DNA from: Alphaproteobacteria bacterium
Lineage (GTDB): Bacteria; Pseudomonadota; Alphaproteobacteria; Rickettsiales; SXRF01
Length of the DNA: 64,000 nucleotides
Reading direction: 5' to 3'
Assembly: GCA_025362975.1 (NCBI GenBank)
Contig: JANYES010000021.1
Coordinates: forward strand, 248,001-312,000
Shown here: in pieces, positions 39,558 through 48,541 of the stretch
Position numbering within the stretch: position 1 is the first letter of the stretch
Layout: the number at the start of each line of letters is the position of its first letter
Program-made: the position numbers and the translations under genes
Notes under the pieces: model-generated
The model's database searches: none
Told to the model about the DNA's origin: nothing
Seen by the model: the letters and a program-made list of their open reading frames with translations, nothing else

Positions 39558-40778
39558 ATGGCAGATAATAAAGACAACAATATTTTCAATCAGCTGACGA
39601 ATCAGGTTCCGGCGTTTGCGTTCAACACGATAAACGGGATAGCACGAGAAGGCCAAAAAGCCGTTAAAAATGTGGCCAAAGAAGGCGAAAGAGCTGCCAA
39701 TGCCGCGCTGAACACATCGCCAGCGCAAGCGGCCATGACGACAGGGACAACGGTTGTCGCGACAGCGAATGCTACGATCCATACCGGGTTAAAAACTGCC
39801 GTCGTAAAAGCCGGGGAAGTGGGAACGACTATCGAGCAGAATGCGGATAAGCAACACTCCACCACGGGCACATATGTGGGTTCGATGGAGGAAGCGATTA
39901 AGAAAAGCTCGGGCGATAATTGCACGGTGTGCGTCGAAGACGTGGTGGTAACCGCCAAGCTCAGCGAAGCTATTTACGATATGGACAAGGCGCCAGAGGG
40001 CATTCAACCATATCTGGATAATCCGGAACGCTATATCATCACTAAGGCCAATACGAATGACGATAAAGTCGACGGCGTGGTGATTTTCGATAAGACTACG
40101 CAGCATGCGCACGTTGTGTTTAAAGGCACGAAAACGCCGGGCGATTTTATGCACGATGCCGATGCGCGGATGGTGCCGCTGGGAGATGGACCGGAAAAAG
40201 TGCATGCGGGGTTCAAAGATTATACGGATAAATTGTGGCCGACGCTGGCCCCTGCCCTTAAGGACGCTAAAAGCGTGACATTCTCGGGGCATTCGCTGGG
40301 CGGAGCGGCGACGCAAATCGCCACTGTGAAGTTTAAAAAAGATAATCCTGATATTCCAGCCAAGCTAGTGACGTTCGGCGCGCCGCGCGCGGGCAATGCG
40401 GCATTTGGCACGGCGCTGTCGGAAGCTACGGGGGGCAATTCCGTTCGGGTGGTTTCGCACAAGGATCTTGTGCCGGATACGGGGCTGACGTCGATGGGAT
40501 TTGTGCATCATGTGCCGCCGATTATTTTCGGGAACGGCAAGATTAAAGTAGGTTCGCAGCCTGATATGCCGGATCAGGCAGACCGGATGAGCGCTTTGCT
40601 GATTACCAACGGGCTGACAAAGTTCGGCCCGCACATGCCGGATAATTACCGCAAATCGGTTGAGATGCAGGCGACGCTGGATAAGTCGAAGAATGTGCCG
40701 CTGCTAGACAGGGATTTGAAGGCGGGGCTACCTGCTGCGGTTGATATTCCCAACCAACCGCAATCGCAGCTGCGCTAA
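39558..40778 (+). CDS. Class 3 lipase-family protein, paralogue 2
   Basis: SVTFSGHSLGGAATQIATVKF; LVTFGAPRAGNAAFG; tandem with 38425-39537. Confidence 0.85.
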   Translation: MADNKDNNIFNQLTNQVPAFAFNTINGIAREGQKAVKNVAKEGERAANAALNTSPAQAAMTTGTTVVATANATIHTGLKTAVVKAGEVGTTIEQNADKQHSTTGTYVGSMEEAIKKSSGDNCTVCVEDVVVTAKLSEAIYDMDKAPEGIQPYLDNPERYIITKANTNDDKVDGVVIFDKTTQHAHVVFKGTKTPGDFMHDADARMVPLGDGPEKVHAGFKDYTDKLWPTLAPALKDAKSVTFSGHSLGGAATQIATVKFKKDNPDIPAKLVTFGAPRAGNAAFGTALSEATGGNSVRVVSHKDLVPDTGLTSMGFVHHVPPIIFGNGKIKVGSQPDMPDQADRMSALLITNGLTKFGPHMPDNYRKSVEMQATLDKSKNVPLLDRDLKAGLPAAVDIPNQPQSQLR

Positions 40779-41620
40779 TCGACGGCAAAGCCGTTGTCGC
40801 GCAGGAGTTTTCGCGTGGGCGGGCTTTTTAGATAATCGAGGAATTTGCGGGCTTCGTTCATGTTTTCACCGGCGATGACGACAGCGTAGTAGGAAATCGG
40901 GTGGTGGGATTCTTTGGGCAAGAGCTGGATGGTGCGCATGCCTTCTTTTCGGTAGACGCTGGAGCTGTAGAAAATGCCGTAGGCGTGCTGCTTCTGCACC
41001 ATTTCATCCATCTGACGGGATTCTTTGATGTAGAGCGTGTAGGGCTCTAGATCGTCATTGACGGCGAGCGTGCGCAGAGCCTCTTTGCCGTAGGTGCCGA
41101 CGGTGAGGGTTTCGGGGTTGCCGACGAGAAAGGCCTGCTCGCCTGCCATTGCAGTGATGAGCGCGGCGACGGGGAATGGGTCGGTTTTTTTCAGGACGAT
41201 GGGGCTATCGACGGGGCCGGCAAGCGCAAGGCGGTTGCTGGCGATGGAAACTTGCGAGTAGATGTCGACGAGGCCTTGCGTTTTCAACTGCTCGATCCAT
41301 GCGAGCTTGGGGGTGATGAGGATGTCGGCCGCACCACCTTCGCTGATTTGCGTTTCCTGAGCTTTTTCGGTAGCGAAGGAAGCGTTGACGACAACTTGTT
41401 TTTCGCGGGAATAGTTGCGCGCGATCTGGGTCATGGCGACGCCCATCGTGTTGTCGGCCAGGATGTTGATGGAGGTGATGGCGTAGGCCGAGGGTGCGAA
41501 GAAAAGCGACAGCAGCAACGCGCCGCGGACGAGCGCGCCTCGGATAAAAGCAATTCTACACGTAGGTATGCATCGATTCGAAGCGGCGAACATTTTCTTC
41601 CGATAGCTGGACTGAGACAT
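40775..41620 (-). CDS. ModA-like periplasmic substrate-binding protein
   Basis: SAYAITSINILADNTMGVAMTQIARNYSREKQVVVNASFATEKAQETQISEGGAADILITPKLAWIEQL. Confidence 0.75.
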   Translation of the reverse strand: MSQSSYRKKMFAASNRCIPTCRIAFIRGALVRGALLLSLFFAPSAYAITSINILADNTMGVAMTQIARNYSREKQVVVNASFATEKAQETQISEGGAADILITPKLAWIEQLKTQGLVDIYSQVSIASNRLALAGPVDSPIVLKKTDPFPVAALITAMAGEQAFLVGNPETLTVGTYGKEALRTLAVNDDLEPYTLYIKESRQMDEMVQKQHAYGIFYSSSVYRKEGMRTIQLLPKESHHPISYYAVVIAGENMNEARKFLDYLKSPPTRKLLRDNGFAVD

Positions 41621-42830
41621 GTATATACTCGTCTTCTACGATTTGTTCCATCACTTTGCCGTGGGCGTGGAGCCATGCCAGCGATTTGCCGTCTTCAATG
41701 TGCAGGCGGTAATCGTGGCAGGTGAAGAAGCCTTTGGCCATTTCAGTGTCGATAGCGGAAAACAGGCGCTGCATCCCCTCGCCCGTGACGGCGGAAATGG
41801 CGACGATGTTTTTTTCTTCGAGGGCGGCCTTATGGTCGGGTTCGAGGCGGTCGATCTTATTGTAGACTTCGACGACATTGGCGGGAAGGACGTCCGTTTT
41901 GAATAAGGTTTTGAGGACTTGTTCGACGTCTTGCTTTTGCGCTTCGGAATCGATGTGTGAAGCATCGCGCACGTGGAGCAGGATGTCGGCTTCGAGAACT
42001 TCTTCGAGGGTGGCGCGAAAGGCGGCGACGAGTTGTGTGGGCAGGTCGGAGACGAAACCTACCGTATCCGACAAAATTATTTTGCCACCGCCGGGGAGCA
42101 CGAGCGAACGCATAGTGGGGTCTAGCGTGGCGAAGAGCTTGTCCATCGACAGGACGCTGGCGCCGGTGAGTTTGTTGAAGAGCGTGGATTTGCCAGCGTT
42201 GGTGTAACCGACAAGGGCAACGACGGGGTATGGCACATCGCGGCGGACTTTGCGGTGGAGTTCGCGGGTCCGCGACACTTGGGTGAGTTCGCGCTTGAGG
42301 CGGGCCATTCGGTCGCGGATAAGGCGGCGGTCGATTTCAATCTGGGATTCGCCGGGGCCGCCGAGGAAGCCGAAGCCGCCGCGCTGGCGTTCTAAGTGCG
42401 TCCATGAACGCACTAGGCGGGATTTCTGGTAGTCGAGGGCGGCGAGTTCCACTTGCAGCTTGCCCTCATGGGTGCGAGCGCGGGCGCCAAAAATTTCAAG
42501 GATCAGCGCGGTGCGGTCAATGACTTTGACGTTCCATGATTTTTCAAGGTTGCGCTGCTGAACCGGACTTAGAGAAAAATTGACGATGACGACGTCGGTT
42601 TCGGCGGTGGCGATCAGCTCTTTGAGCTCTTCGACTTTGCCGGAGCCGAACAGCGTGGACGGGCGGATGGCGGCGATGGGCACGATGAGCGAATCGGCGA
42701 TGACGAGGTCAATGGCATGAGCCAAACCGATGGCTTCTTCGAGGCAGGCTTCGGGGGCGCGGACAACGCCTTGCTGCGGTTGTTTCAGAACGGGATGCAT
42801 GACGAAGGCACGCGGATGCGCAGTCATCAT
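41556..42830 (-). CDS. hflX: GTPase HflX
   Basis: VALVGYTNAGKSTLFNKLTG; LSDTVGFVSDLPTQLVAAFRATLEE. Confidence 0.96.
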   Translation of the reverse strand: MMTAHPRAFVMHPVLKQPQQGVVRAPEACLEEAIGLAHAIDLVIADSLIVPIAAIRPSTLFGSGKVEELKELIATAETDVVIVNFSLSPVQQRNLEKSWNVKVIDRTALILEIFGARARTHEGKLQVELAALDYQKSRLVRSWTHLERQRGGFGFLGGPGESQIEIDRRLIRDRMARLKRELTQVSRTRELHRKVRRDVPYPVVALVGYTNAGKSTLFNKLTGASVLSMDKLFATLDPTMRSLVLPGGGKIILSDTVGFVSDLPTQLVAAFRATLEEVLEADILLHVRDASHIDSEAQKQDVEQVLKTLFKTDVLPANVVEVYNKIDRLEPDHKAALEEKNIVAISAVTGEGMQRLFSAIDTEMAKGFFTCHDYRLHIEDGKSLAWLHAHGKVMEQIVEDEYIHVSVQLSEENVRRFESMHTYV

Positions 42831-43330
42831 CCGGTTTGCCGTTTCTGGAAGGTGTCGAGCTTGAGTTTGATTTCTTCCTTGAAATGCGCGCGCAAAATGG
42901 CGGCGATTTCGCGGGATTCGGTTTCGTCGCCGGTGAATGTAGTGAGCGCGCCGATCAGGTTGGCTTGCGATTTAGGCAGCATTTGAGCGGCTTTTTCGCC
43001 GATGACGAAATTGCGCGGTTGGGCGGAAGAGAACAATAAGCCCATCTCGTCGAAGATGCCGTCCATGACGGCGGACAGTTTTTGGCTGAGGAGGGCTTGT
43101 TCGGGACTTTGCGGATTATCGATCTGTTCGTAGGTGACGCCGCGATCTTCGATGTGCTTTTTAAGCAGGTCGTTCCAGCGTATCGCGCACCCGGACGAGT
43201 CGTTGAGGCACTGTTGGGTTAATGCGAAGAAAGCTTCAAGATCGTGCTGCAGCCACGTTATTTTAAGAAAACGCTCAATCGACATTTCCGGGGAGATGTC
43301 CGGAAGTTGGGATTCCGAATTATCGTTCAT
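42827..43330 (-). CDS. Hypothetical protein (167 aa) between hfq and hflX
   Basis: ATGA-type overlap with hflX; no recognised family. Confidence 0.7.
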   Translation of the reverse strand: MNDNSESQLPDISPEMSIERFLKITWLQHDLEAFFALTQQCLNDSSGCAIRWNDLLKKHIEDRGVTYEQIDNPQSPEQALLSQKLSAVMDGIFDEMGLLFSSAQPRNFVIGEKAAQMLPKSQANLIGALTTFTGDETESREIAAILRAHFKEEIKLKLDTFQKRQTG

Positions 43331-43336
43331 CGAAAA

Positions 43337-43627
43337 TTATTCTTCACCAGCCATTGCGTGGGCGGGAGCTTGCTGCGTTTGCGCAGCGTCGACGCCCTCT
43401 TCTTCATAGAGAACGACCGGTGCGCTCGGCACGACGGTGGCAATGGTATGCTTATAGACAAGCTGGACTTGCGGGCCGCGGCGAAGGAGCACGGAGAAAT
43501 TGTCAAACCCGGTAATGTTGCCCTGCAGCTTTACGCCGTTGGACAAGAAAATCGTAACCGGGATTTTTTTCTTGCGGAGGGTATTTAAAAAAACGTCCTG
43601 AATACTTTGCGATTTTTCTGCGGCCAT
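43337..43627 (-). CDS. hfq: RNA chaperone Hfq
   Basis: [56 protein letters not shown]. Confidence 0.97.
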   Translation of the reverse strand: MAAEKSQSIQDVFLNTLRKKKIPVTIFLSNGVKLQGNITGFDNFSVLLRRGPQVQLVYKHTIATVVPSAPVVLYEEEGVDAAQTQQAPAHAMAGEE

Positions 43628-43673
43628 GATGGCTTTCCTTTTTTTATTGTTTATTGTAACTGGTATAGTTTAG

Positions 43674-45131
43674 CTACTTAAGGTAGCCCCTTACCTGCTT
43701 GCCTGCAACTATTTTTCCATCGGTTACGAATTCCTCGTGATTCTCGTCGATCTCGGCTAATTTGTAGTGGTAATTCACCATGATACCCGAGGACTGTTTC
43801 AAACCTTTGGTGGACGTGTCGCCCAGCCAGTTCATGCGCTCGAGGCGCGAGCCGTTGGATAAATGAAAATTCGATACGGGGTCCAATGGCTTATTGGATT
43901 TGCTTTTTTCTACGATCAGATAATGCGCGGCAAGGCGCATCAGGATGGGCTTGAGCGCCTCGGGGGCGCCTTTTTCGTTCGTCCAGTTGCTTTCCAAGAT
44001 TTCCAGAAGGGCGTTGGCGGTATTGTCGTGCTTGCGCAGCTTGCGAATGGTTTGCTTTTCGTCCTGATGCAGGATGGTTTCGTCACCCTTGGCCAGTACC
44101 GGGTCGAGCCAGCCGCGGAAGCCGGGGACTGGGGAAAGCGTGGCGAAGGTTTTGATGTTTTTCATTTTGTCAGTCAGTTCGCTCACTACGCGTTTAATCA
44201 GGAAGTTACCGAAGCTGATGCCTGCCAATCCCTTTTGGGCATTGGAGATAGAATAGAAGATCGCCGTGTCAGCTTTTTCTATATTGGAGACGGGGCTTTT
44301 AGTGTCCAAAAGGTGCTGGATGTTATCGCTCATGCCTTCGACGAGGGCTACGTGGACGAAGATAAGAGGTTCCAGCGGCATCTTGTTGTGGAAAAAGGCG
44401 AAGACGCGACGGTCGGCGTCGAGGCGGTTTTTGAGGTCTTCCCATGACGCAACGCGGTGGACGGCTTCGTACTCGATGAGTTTTTCAAGGAGCGCGGCTG
44501 ATGAGTTCCAGTTGATTTCGGCGAGGTCGAGCAGACCGATGTCGAACCATGATGACAGGATGGCCTTTAGGTCATTTTCGAGGCCCTTGAGGGCCATGTC
44601 TTTGCCGATGAGCGGCAGGAGGTCGGCGCGCATGTTGACGAGGAATTTAAAGCCGTCCGGCAGAGCGGTGAAGTGACGCAGGATGGTGCTGCGCGGGGTG
44701 GTGAGCACGTGGCGCATTTCGTTTTCCAGCTTTTGCGCCTCGACTGGGGTGGTAGCGGCGTTATAGGCTTTGGTGAGTTTGGCGAGTTTGGCCTGGTCGA
44801 GGTTGAAATCGGTGGCGAGGATTTTGAGGAACTTCGCCCTGCCCGCTTCGTTGAGGCTGAGATAGGTGGTGCCGAGATCGGCGGTGTGGGCGCGTTCGGT
44901 GATTTCGCCGCCGGGGGATTGGTAGCACAGCTGCATTTGTTTTTGCAGGTGTTCGACGTCTTCTTTGGGAAGGCTGGGGCGGACTTCGGAACCGATAACA
45001 TGACGGGCGGTGCTTTTCACGTCGCGCCAAGTGCGCATGAGGCTGACGACGGTGCGACGGCGAAGGTGGGACAAGGCCACCATGCCTTTTGATTCTTGTT
45101 TTTCTTTGTTTACTGATTCTGACATAGCCAT
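43674..45131 (-). CDS. Malonyl-CoA decarboxylase
   Basis: LEPLIFVHVALVEGMSDNIQHLL; TFATLSPVPGFRGWL; NGSRLERMNWLGDTSTKGLKQSSGIMVNYHY. Confidence 0.9.
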   Translation of the reverse strand: MAMSESVNKEKQESKGMVALSHLRRRTVVSLMRTWRDVKSTARHVIGSEVRPSLPKEDVEHLQKQMQLCYQSPGGEITERAHTADLGTTYLSLNEAGRAKFLKILATDFNLDQAKLAKLTKAYNAATTPVEAQKLENEMRHVLTTPRSTILRHFTALPDGFKFLVNMRADLLPLIGKDMALKGLENDLKAILSSWFDIGLLDLAEINWNSSAALLEKLIEYEAVHRVASWEDLKNRLDADRRVFAFFHNKMPLEPLIFVHVALVEGMSDNIQHLLDTKSPVSNIEKADTAIFYSISNAQKGLAGISFGNFLIKRVVSELTDKMKNIKTFATLSPVPGFRGWLDPVLAKGDETILHQDEKQTIRKLRKHDNTANALLEILESNWTNEKGAPEALKPILMRLAAHYLIVEKSKSNKPLDPVSNFHLSNGSRLERMNWLGDTSTKGLKQSSGIMVNYHYKLAEIDENHEEFVTDGKIVAGKQVRGYLK

Positions 45132-45223
45132 GCGCTTATAGCACAGGCGGTTTAAGGGCGCAATAACGCAGCGTTATTTATTGAAGAACCGGTGTTGACA
45201 ATGATGGGAATAAAGCGTCCTAG

Positions 45224-45415
45224 GGCAAGGGCGGGAAAATTTACGAGAAGTTTGCAGGCCAGTCGCCGGAACTGCTGGTTGATTATTTCCAAATGCGCAA
45301 CTACCTTCATGATGTGCGCGAGGAAATGGCGCTGTTGTTTTCTAAGGTGCATGAGCTGTGCGAGAAATTCGAAATTGAACTTGGCCAGAGCGTAAGCTCC
45401 AAACAGCAGAGGTAA
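45224..45415 (+). pseudogene. C-terminal remnant of a paralogue of the adjacent 418-aa gene
   Basis: GKGGKIYEKFAGQSPELLVDYFQMRNYLHDVREEMALLFSKVHELCEKFEIELGQSVSSKQQR* resembles [13 protein letters not shown]...[26 protein letters not shown]. Confidence 0.65.
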
Positions 45416-45416
45416 T

Positions 45417-46673
45417 GTGAAACCGGAGAATATACGCTTCATCGTCGACCCCCTGCCCGTTGCGCTGAATGGCAAGGAGTGCATGAGCTCGCGGCGGATG
45501 GAACCGGCGCTGGCGTATCTGGATTCGAAGGAGCTGGGGGAAACGCATGTGCGGCGCGCGCTGGAATTCAGCAATCTGCGCCATGCGGCGGTGGTGGTCG
45601 CGCATAAGGCCACGCAATACCATGAATGGGCAACAGCCGAGACACAGCCTAAGTCAGATGAAGATCGGATGAGCGAAGCCGAAATGCGCATGAAAGTCAG
45701 TGTCAATTTTGAGCATCACATGAAAGTCAGTGTCAATTTTGAGCATCATTGGAAATTTCCTGAACTGCTGGAAGGAGCGCCGCCGCTGTATGAGCGCATC
45801 AGCGCCATCACAGACAAGGAAGAGCAAATCGCCTTTGTCGAAACGGTGCTTAAAGCAAAGTTGGAACAGGCAGATACCAAGGCTTTGGAGGAATCGGCGC
45901 ATCACGAGCAGTATCATAGCGCGTGCGGGCTGCATGAATTGCAAGGCGTAATTGCTCGCGAGCTTGAAAAGGCGCAGCGCGATCAATTTTTTTTCGAGCC
46001 GGGCCGGTACGAGGCGTTTGTTGCCGACCAACAAGAAAAACATGCGCAGATCGACAAGCAATTACGCTTTTGGGAAAGTACTGAAACCAGTTCGCCCCTG
46101 CACGTGCGAGACGAGGCGATGGAGAAGCTGCGGGCGGTGTTCAAGGAGTTGCCGGCGCATTTGAAAAAAGCACTGACACAGGAGCGCGTCACCATTGCGG
46201 CGTCCAGCCAGTTAAGCGGGCACGGGTGGGCTATGCCGGATGCGGATCTGATACAAATCAGCGCGCTTATTCTTGATAATCCCGAGCTTTCGCTGCTGGT
46301 GCTTAAGGAAGAGGCGCTGCACCATATTGACCATAAGTTGGGATTAACCGATTCGGAGGCGTGGCGCGAGGCGGCTGCGAAGCAAATTGCTGAAATGTCT
46401 CCTGAATCCGAGGCGGCTATTCGTAAGGCGCTGAAGGATTACAAGCAGTATGCCCATGACGACAGCAGCGAGCTGCATTATGTCAATCCGCAGACTAAGG
46501 CCGTGGAATTGCTGGTAGATTATTTCCATGTGCGCGACGATGTGGCCCTGAACCTCGATTCCCCGGATAAAATTAACGCCCAGATGAAAAAACTGTTTCC
46601 TCATATTCATGAATTATGTACACAGTTCGAACGGGAAATGGCCCAGTTGAACTCCAAGGAACGCACGGTTTAA
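45417..46673 (+). CDS. Uncharacterised protein with zincin-like (degenerate HExxH) region
   Basis: 418 aa GTG start; [16 protein letters not shown]...WREAA...YKQYA...ELLVDYF. Confidence 0.7.
   Translation: MKPENIRFIVDPLPVALNGKECMSSRRMEPALAYLDSKELGETHVRRALEFSNLRHAAVVVAHKATQYHEWATAETQPKSDEDRMSEAEMRMKVSVNFEHHMKVSVNFEHHWKFPELLEGAPPLYERISAITDKEEQIAFVETVLKAKLEQADTKALEESAHHEQYHSACGLHELQGVIARELEKAQRDQFFFEPGRYEAFVADQQEKHAQIDKQLRFWESTETSSPLHVRDEAMEKLRAVFKELPAHLKKALTQERVTIAASSQLSGHGWAMPDADLIQISALILDNPELSLLVLKEEALHHIDHKLGLTDSEAWREAAAKQIAEMSPESEAAIRKALKDYKQYAHDDSSELHYVNPQTKAVELLVDYFHVRDDVALNLDSPDKINAQMKKLFPHIHELCTQFEREMAQLNSKERTV
45689..45748 (+). repeat. Perfect 2 x 30-bp tandem duplication in frame
   Basis: CATGAAAGTCAGTGTCAATTTTGAGCATCA twice, giving [20 protein letters not shown]. 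Confidence 0.97.
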
Positions 46674-46675
46674 TC

Positions 46676-47878
46676 ATGTCCAAGAAAATCAATAAAGTGG
46701 TGCTCGCCTATTCGGGCGGGCTGGATACGTCCATCATCCTGCGCTGGTTGCAGGATAAGTATGAATGTGAAGTGGTGACGTTTACCGCTGATCTGGGTCA
46801 GGGCGAGGAAATCGAACCGGCGCGCAAAAAAGCGGAAATGATGGGCGCGACGGAGATTTTTGTGGAAGATTTGCGCGAGGAATTCGTGCGCGATTATGTG
46901 TTCCCGATGTTCCGGGCGAATACGGTGTATGAAGGCACATATCTACTGGGCACGTCGATTGCGCGCCCGCTGATTGCTAAGCGCCAGATCGAGATTGCGA
47001 TTCAAACCGGGGCGGATGCGGTGTCGCATGGGGCCACCGGCAAGGGCAACGATCAGGTACGGTTTGAGCTGGGTTATTATGCGCTGAAGCCGGATATCAA
47101 GGTGATCGCGCCGTGGCGCGAATGGGATTTAACCTCGCGGACGAAGCTGCTTGAGTATGCTGAGAAGCACCAGATTCCGATTGCTAAGGATAAGCGCGGC
47201 GAAGCCCCCTACTCTACTGATGCGAATCTGCTGCATATTTCGTATGAGGGGAAGGTGCTGGAGAATCCGTGGGAAGCCCCGCATGAGGATATGTTCGTGC
47301 GTTCGGTGTCACCTGAGACAGCGCCGAATGAGCCGACGTTTATTGAAGTCGATTTTGAAAAAGGCGACGCGGTGGCGATTGACGGAACGCGCTTGTCGCC
47401 TGCAATGCTTCTTACCAAGCTTAATGAGCTGGGCGGGAAAAACGGCATCGGGCGGCTTGATCTGGTCGAAAACCGCTATGTGGGCATGAAATCGCGCGGG
47501 ATTTATGAAACGCCGGGCGGAACGATTCTGCTGGCGGCACATCGCGGGATTGAATCGCTGACGCTGGACCGTGGCGCCGGGCATTTGAAAGATGAGTTGA
47601 TGCCGCGCTATGCGGAACTGATTTATAATGGCTACTGGTGGTCGCCGGAGCGCGAGATGTTGCAGGCGCTGATTGATAAGTCGCAAGCAAATGTCACGGG
47701 TACGGTGAAGCTGAAGTTATTTAAAGGCAGCGTTTCCGTGGTAGGACGCAAATCGCCGGTGAGCCTGTATAGCGAAAAGCACGTGACGTTTGAAGACGAC
47801 GCGGGCGCGTATGACCAGAAAGATGCGGCGGGGTTCATTAAACTGAACGCGCTGCGCCTAAGGCTTCTCAAGCGATAG
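46676..47878 (+). CDS. argG: Argininosuccinate synthase
   Basis: [44 protein letters not shown]. Confidence 0.97.
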   Translation: MSKKINKVVLAYSGGLDTSIILRWLQDKYECEVVTFTADLGQGEEIEPARKKAEMMGATEIFVEDLREEFVRDYVFPMFRANTVYEGTYLLGTSIARPLIAKRQIEIAIQTGADAVSHGATGKGNDQVRFELGYYALKPDIKVIAPWREWDLTSRTKLLEYAEKHQIPIAKDKRGEAPYSTDANLLHISYEGKVLENPWEAPHEDMFVRSVSPETAPNEPTFIEVDFEKGDAVAIDGTRLSPAMLLTKLNELGGKNGIGRLDLVENRYVGMKSRGIYETPGGTILLAAHRGIESLTLDRGAGHLKDELMPRYAELIYNGYWWSPEREMLQALIDKSQANVTGTVKLKLFKGSVSVVGRKSPVSLYSEKHVTFEDDAGAYDQKDAAGFIKLNALRLRLLKR

Positions 47879-48259
47879 GGTTAACGGCGGTCTCGCCTCA
47901 TTTTCCAGCGTGAGCAATTCAGGCTTCGACGCGGGCAGCGCCGGGCCAAGGATGCGCTCGACGCCGAGGATGTCCATCAGCCTGAAGGCGACTTCGACCC
48001 GTTTGGAATTCTGATCGGATTTTAGTTCCTCATATAATGCCAGCGCCGCCGCCTCTGCTAAGCCGTTGATTTTACTTAAAACTACAGCGCGTTTATCTGC
48101 CAGTGTTTTTTCAATGAGGGCGTTGAATGCTTTCTGCTTTTTCCAGCGGGAGACCGTGTTATCGGACACGCTGAGAATAAAAGCGATGCCATGTTGTTTC
48201 TCTCCATGTGCAAGCATTTCAGCGGCACGAATCTGGATGGGGGTCAATTTTTTCGACAT
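47858..48259 (-). CDS. HTH protein resembling phage terminase small subunit
   Basis: [50 protein letters not shown]; overlaps argG 3' end by 21 bp. Confidence 0.6.
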   Translation of the reverse strand: MSKKLTPIQIRAAEMLAHGEKQHGIAFILSVSDNTVSRWKKQKAFNALIEKTLADKRAVVLSKINGLAEAAALALYEELKSDQNSKRVEVAFRLMDILGVERILGPALPASKPELLTLENEARPPLTLSLEKP

Positions 48260-48409
48260 TTATACACATTTCTACACATTTACCTTTATACGCAGCCAGC
48301 AAAGGAATGACTAAGGATAGGCTTGAAACGCCATGTCCCGGAAGTGGGAAAATGCGGCACATGAGGCGACAATGAAGATGGGTGCAAAAGGCAGGTATAC
48401 TACGCCGCA

Positions 48410-48446
48410 GACGCGGCGGCTGGATTGCTTCGCTGCGCTTGCAATG
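48410..48446. repeat. Partial copy of the repeat sequence at 17897-17933
   Basis: 32/37 identity by hand alignment of gacgcggcggctggattgcttcgctgcgcttgcaatg. Confidence 0.55.
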
Positions 48447-48541
48447 ACTTAGTAAGGCCGCGAGTCATTCAATGCGTTATATTGGTAATCCCCTAAAATT
48501 GATAATCTTATTAATCAATATGAAGGGGTAAGTAAGTCTCA

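Noticed and set aside
45192-45395. 67-aa ORF MLTMMGIKRPRARAGK...
   Set aside because: A different frame of the same stretch carries similarity to the downstream gene's C-terminus, so this frame is likely spurious.
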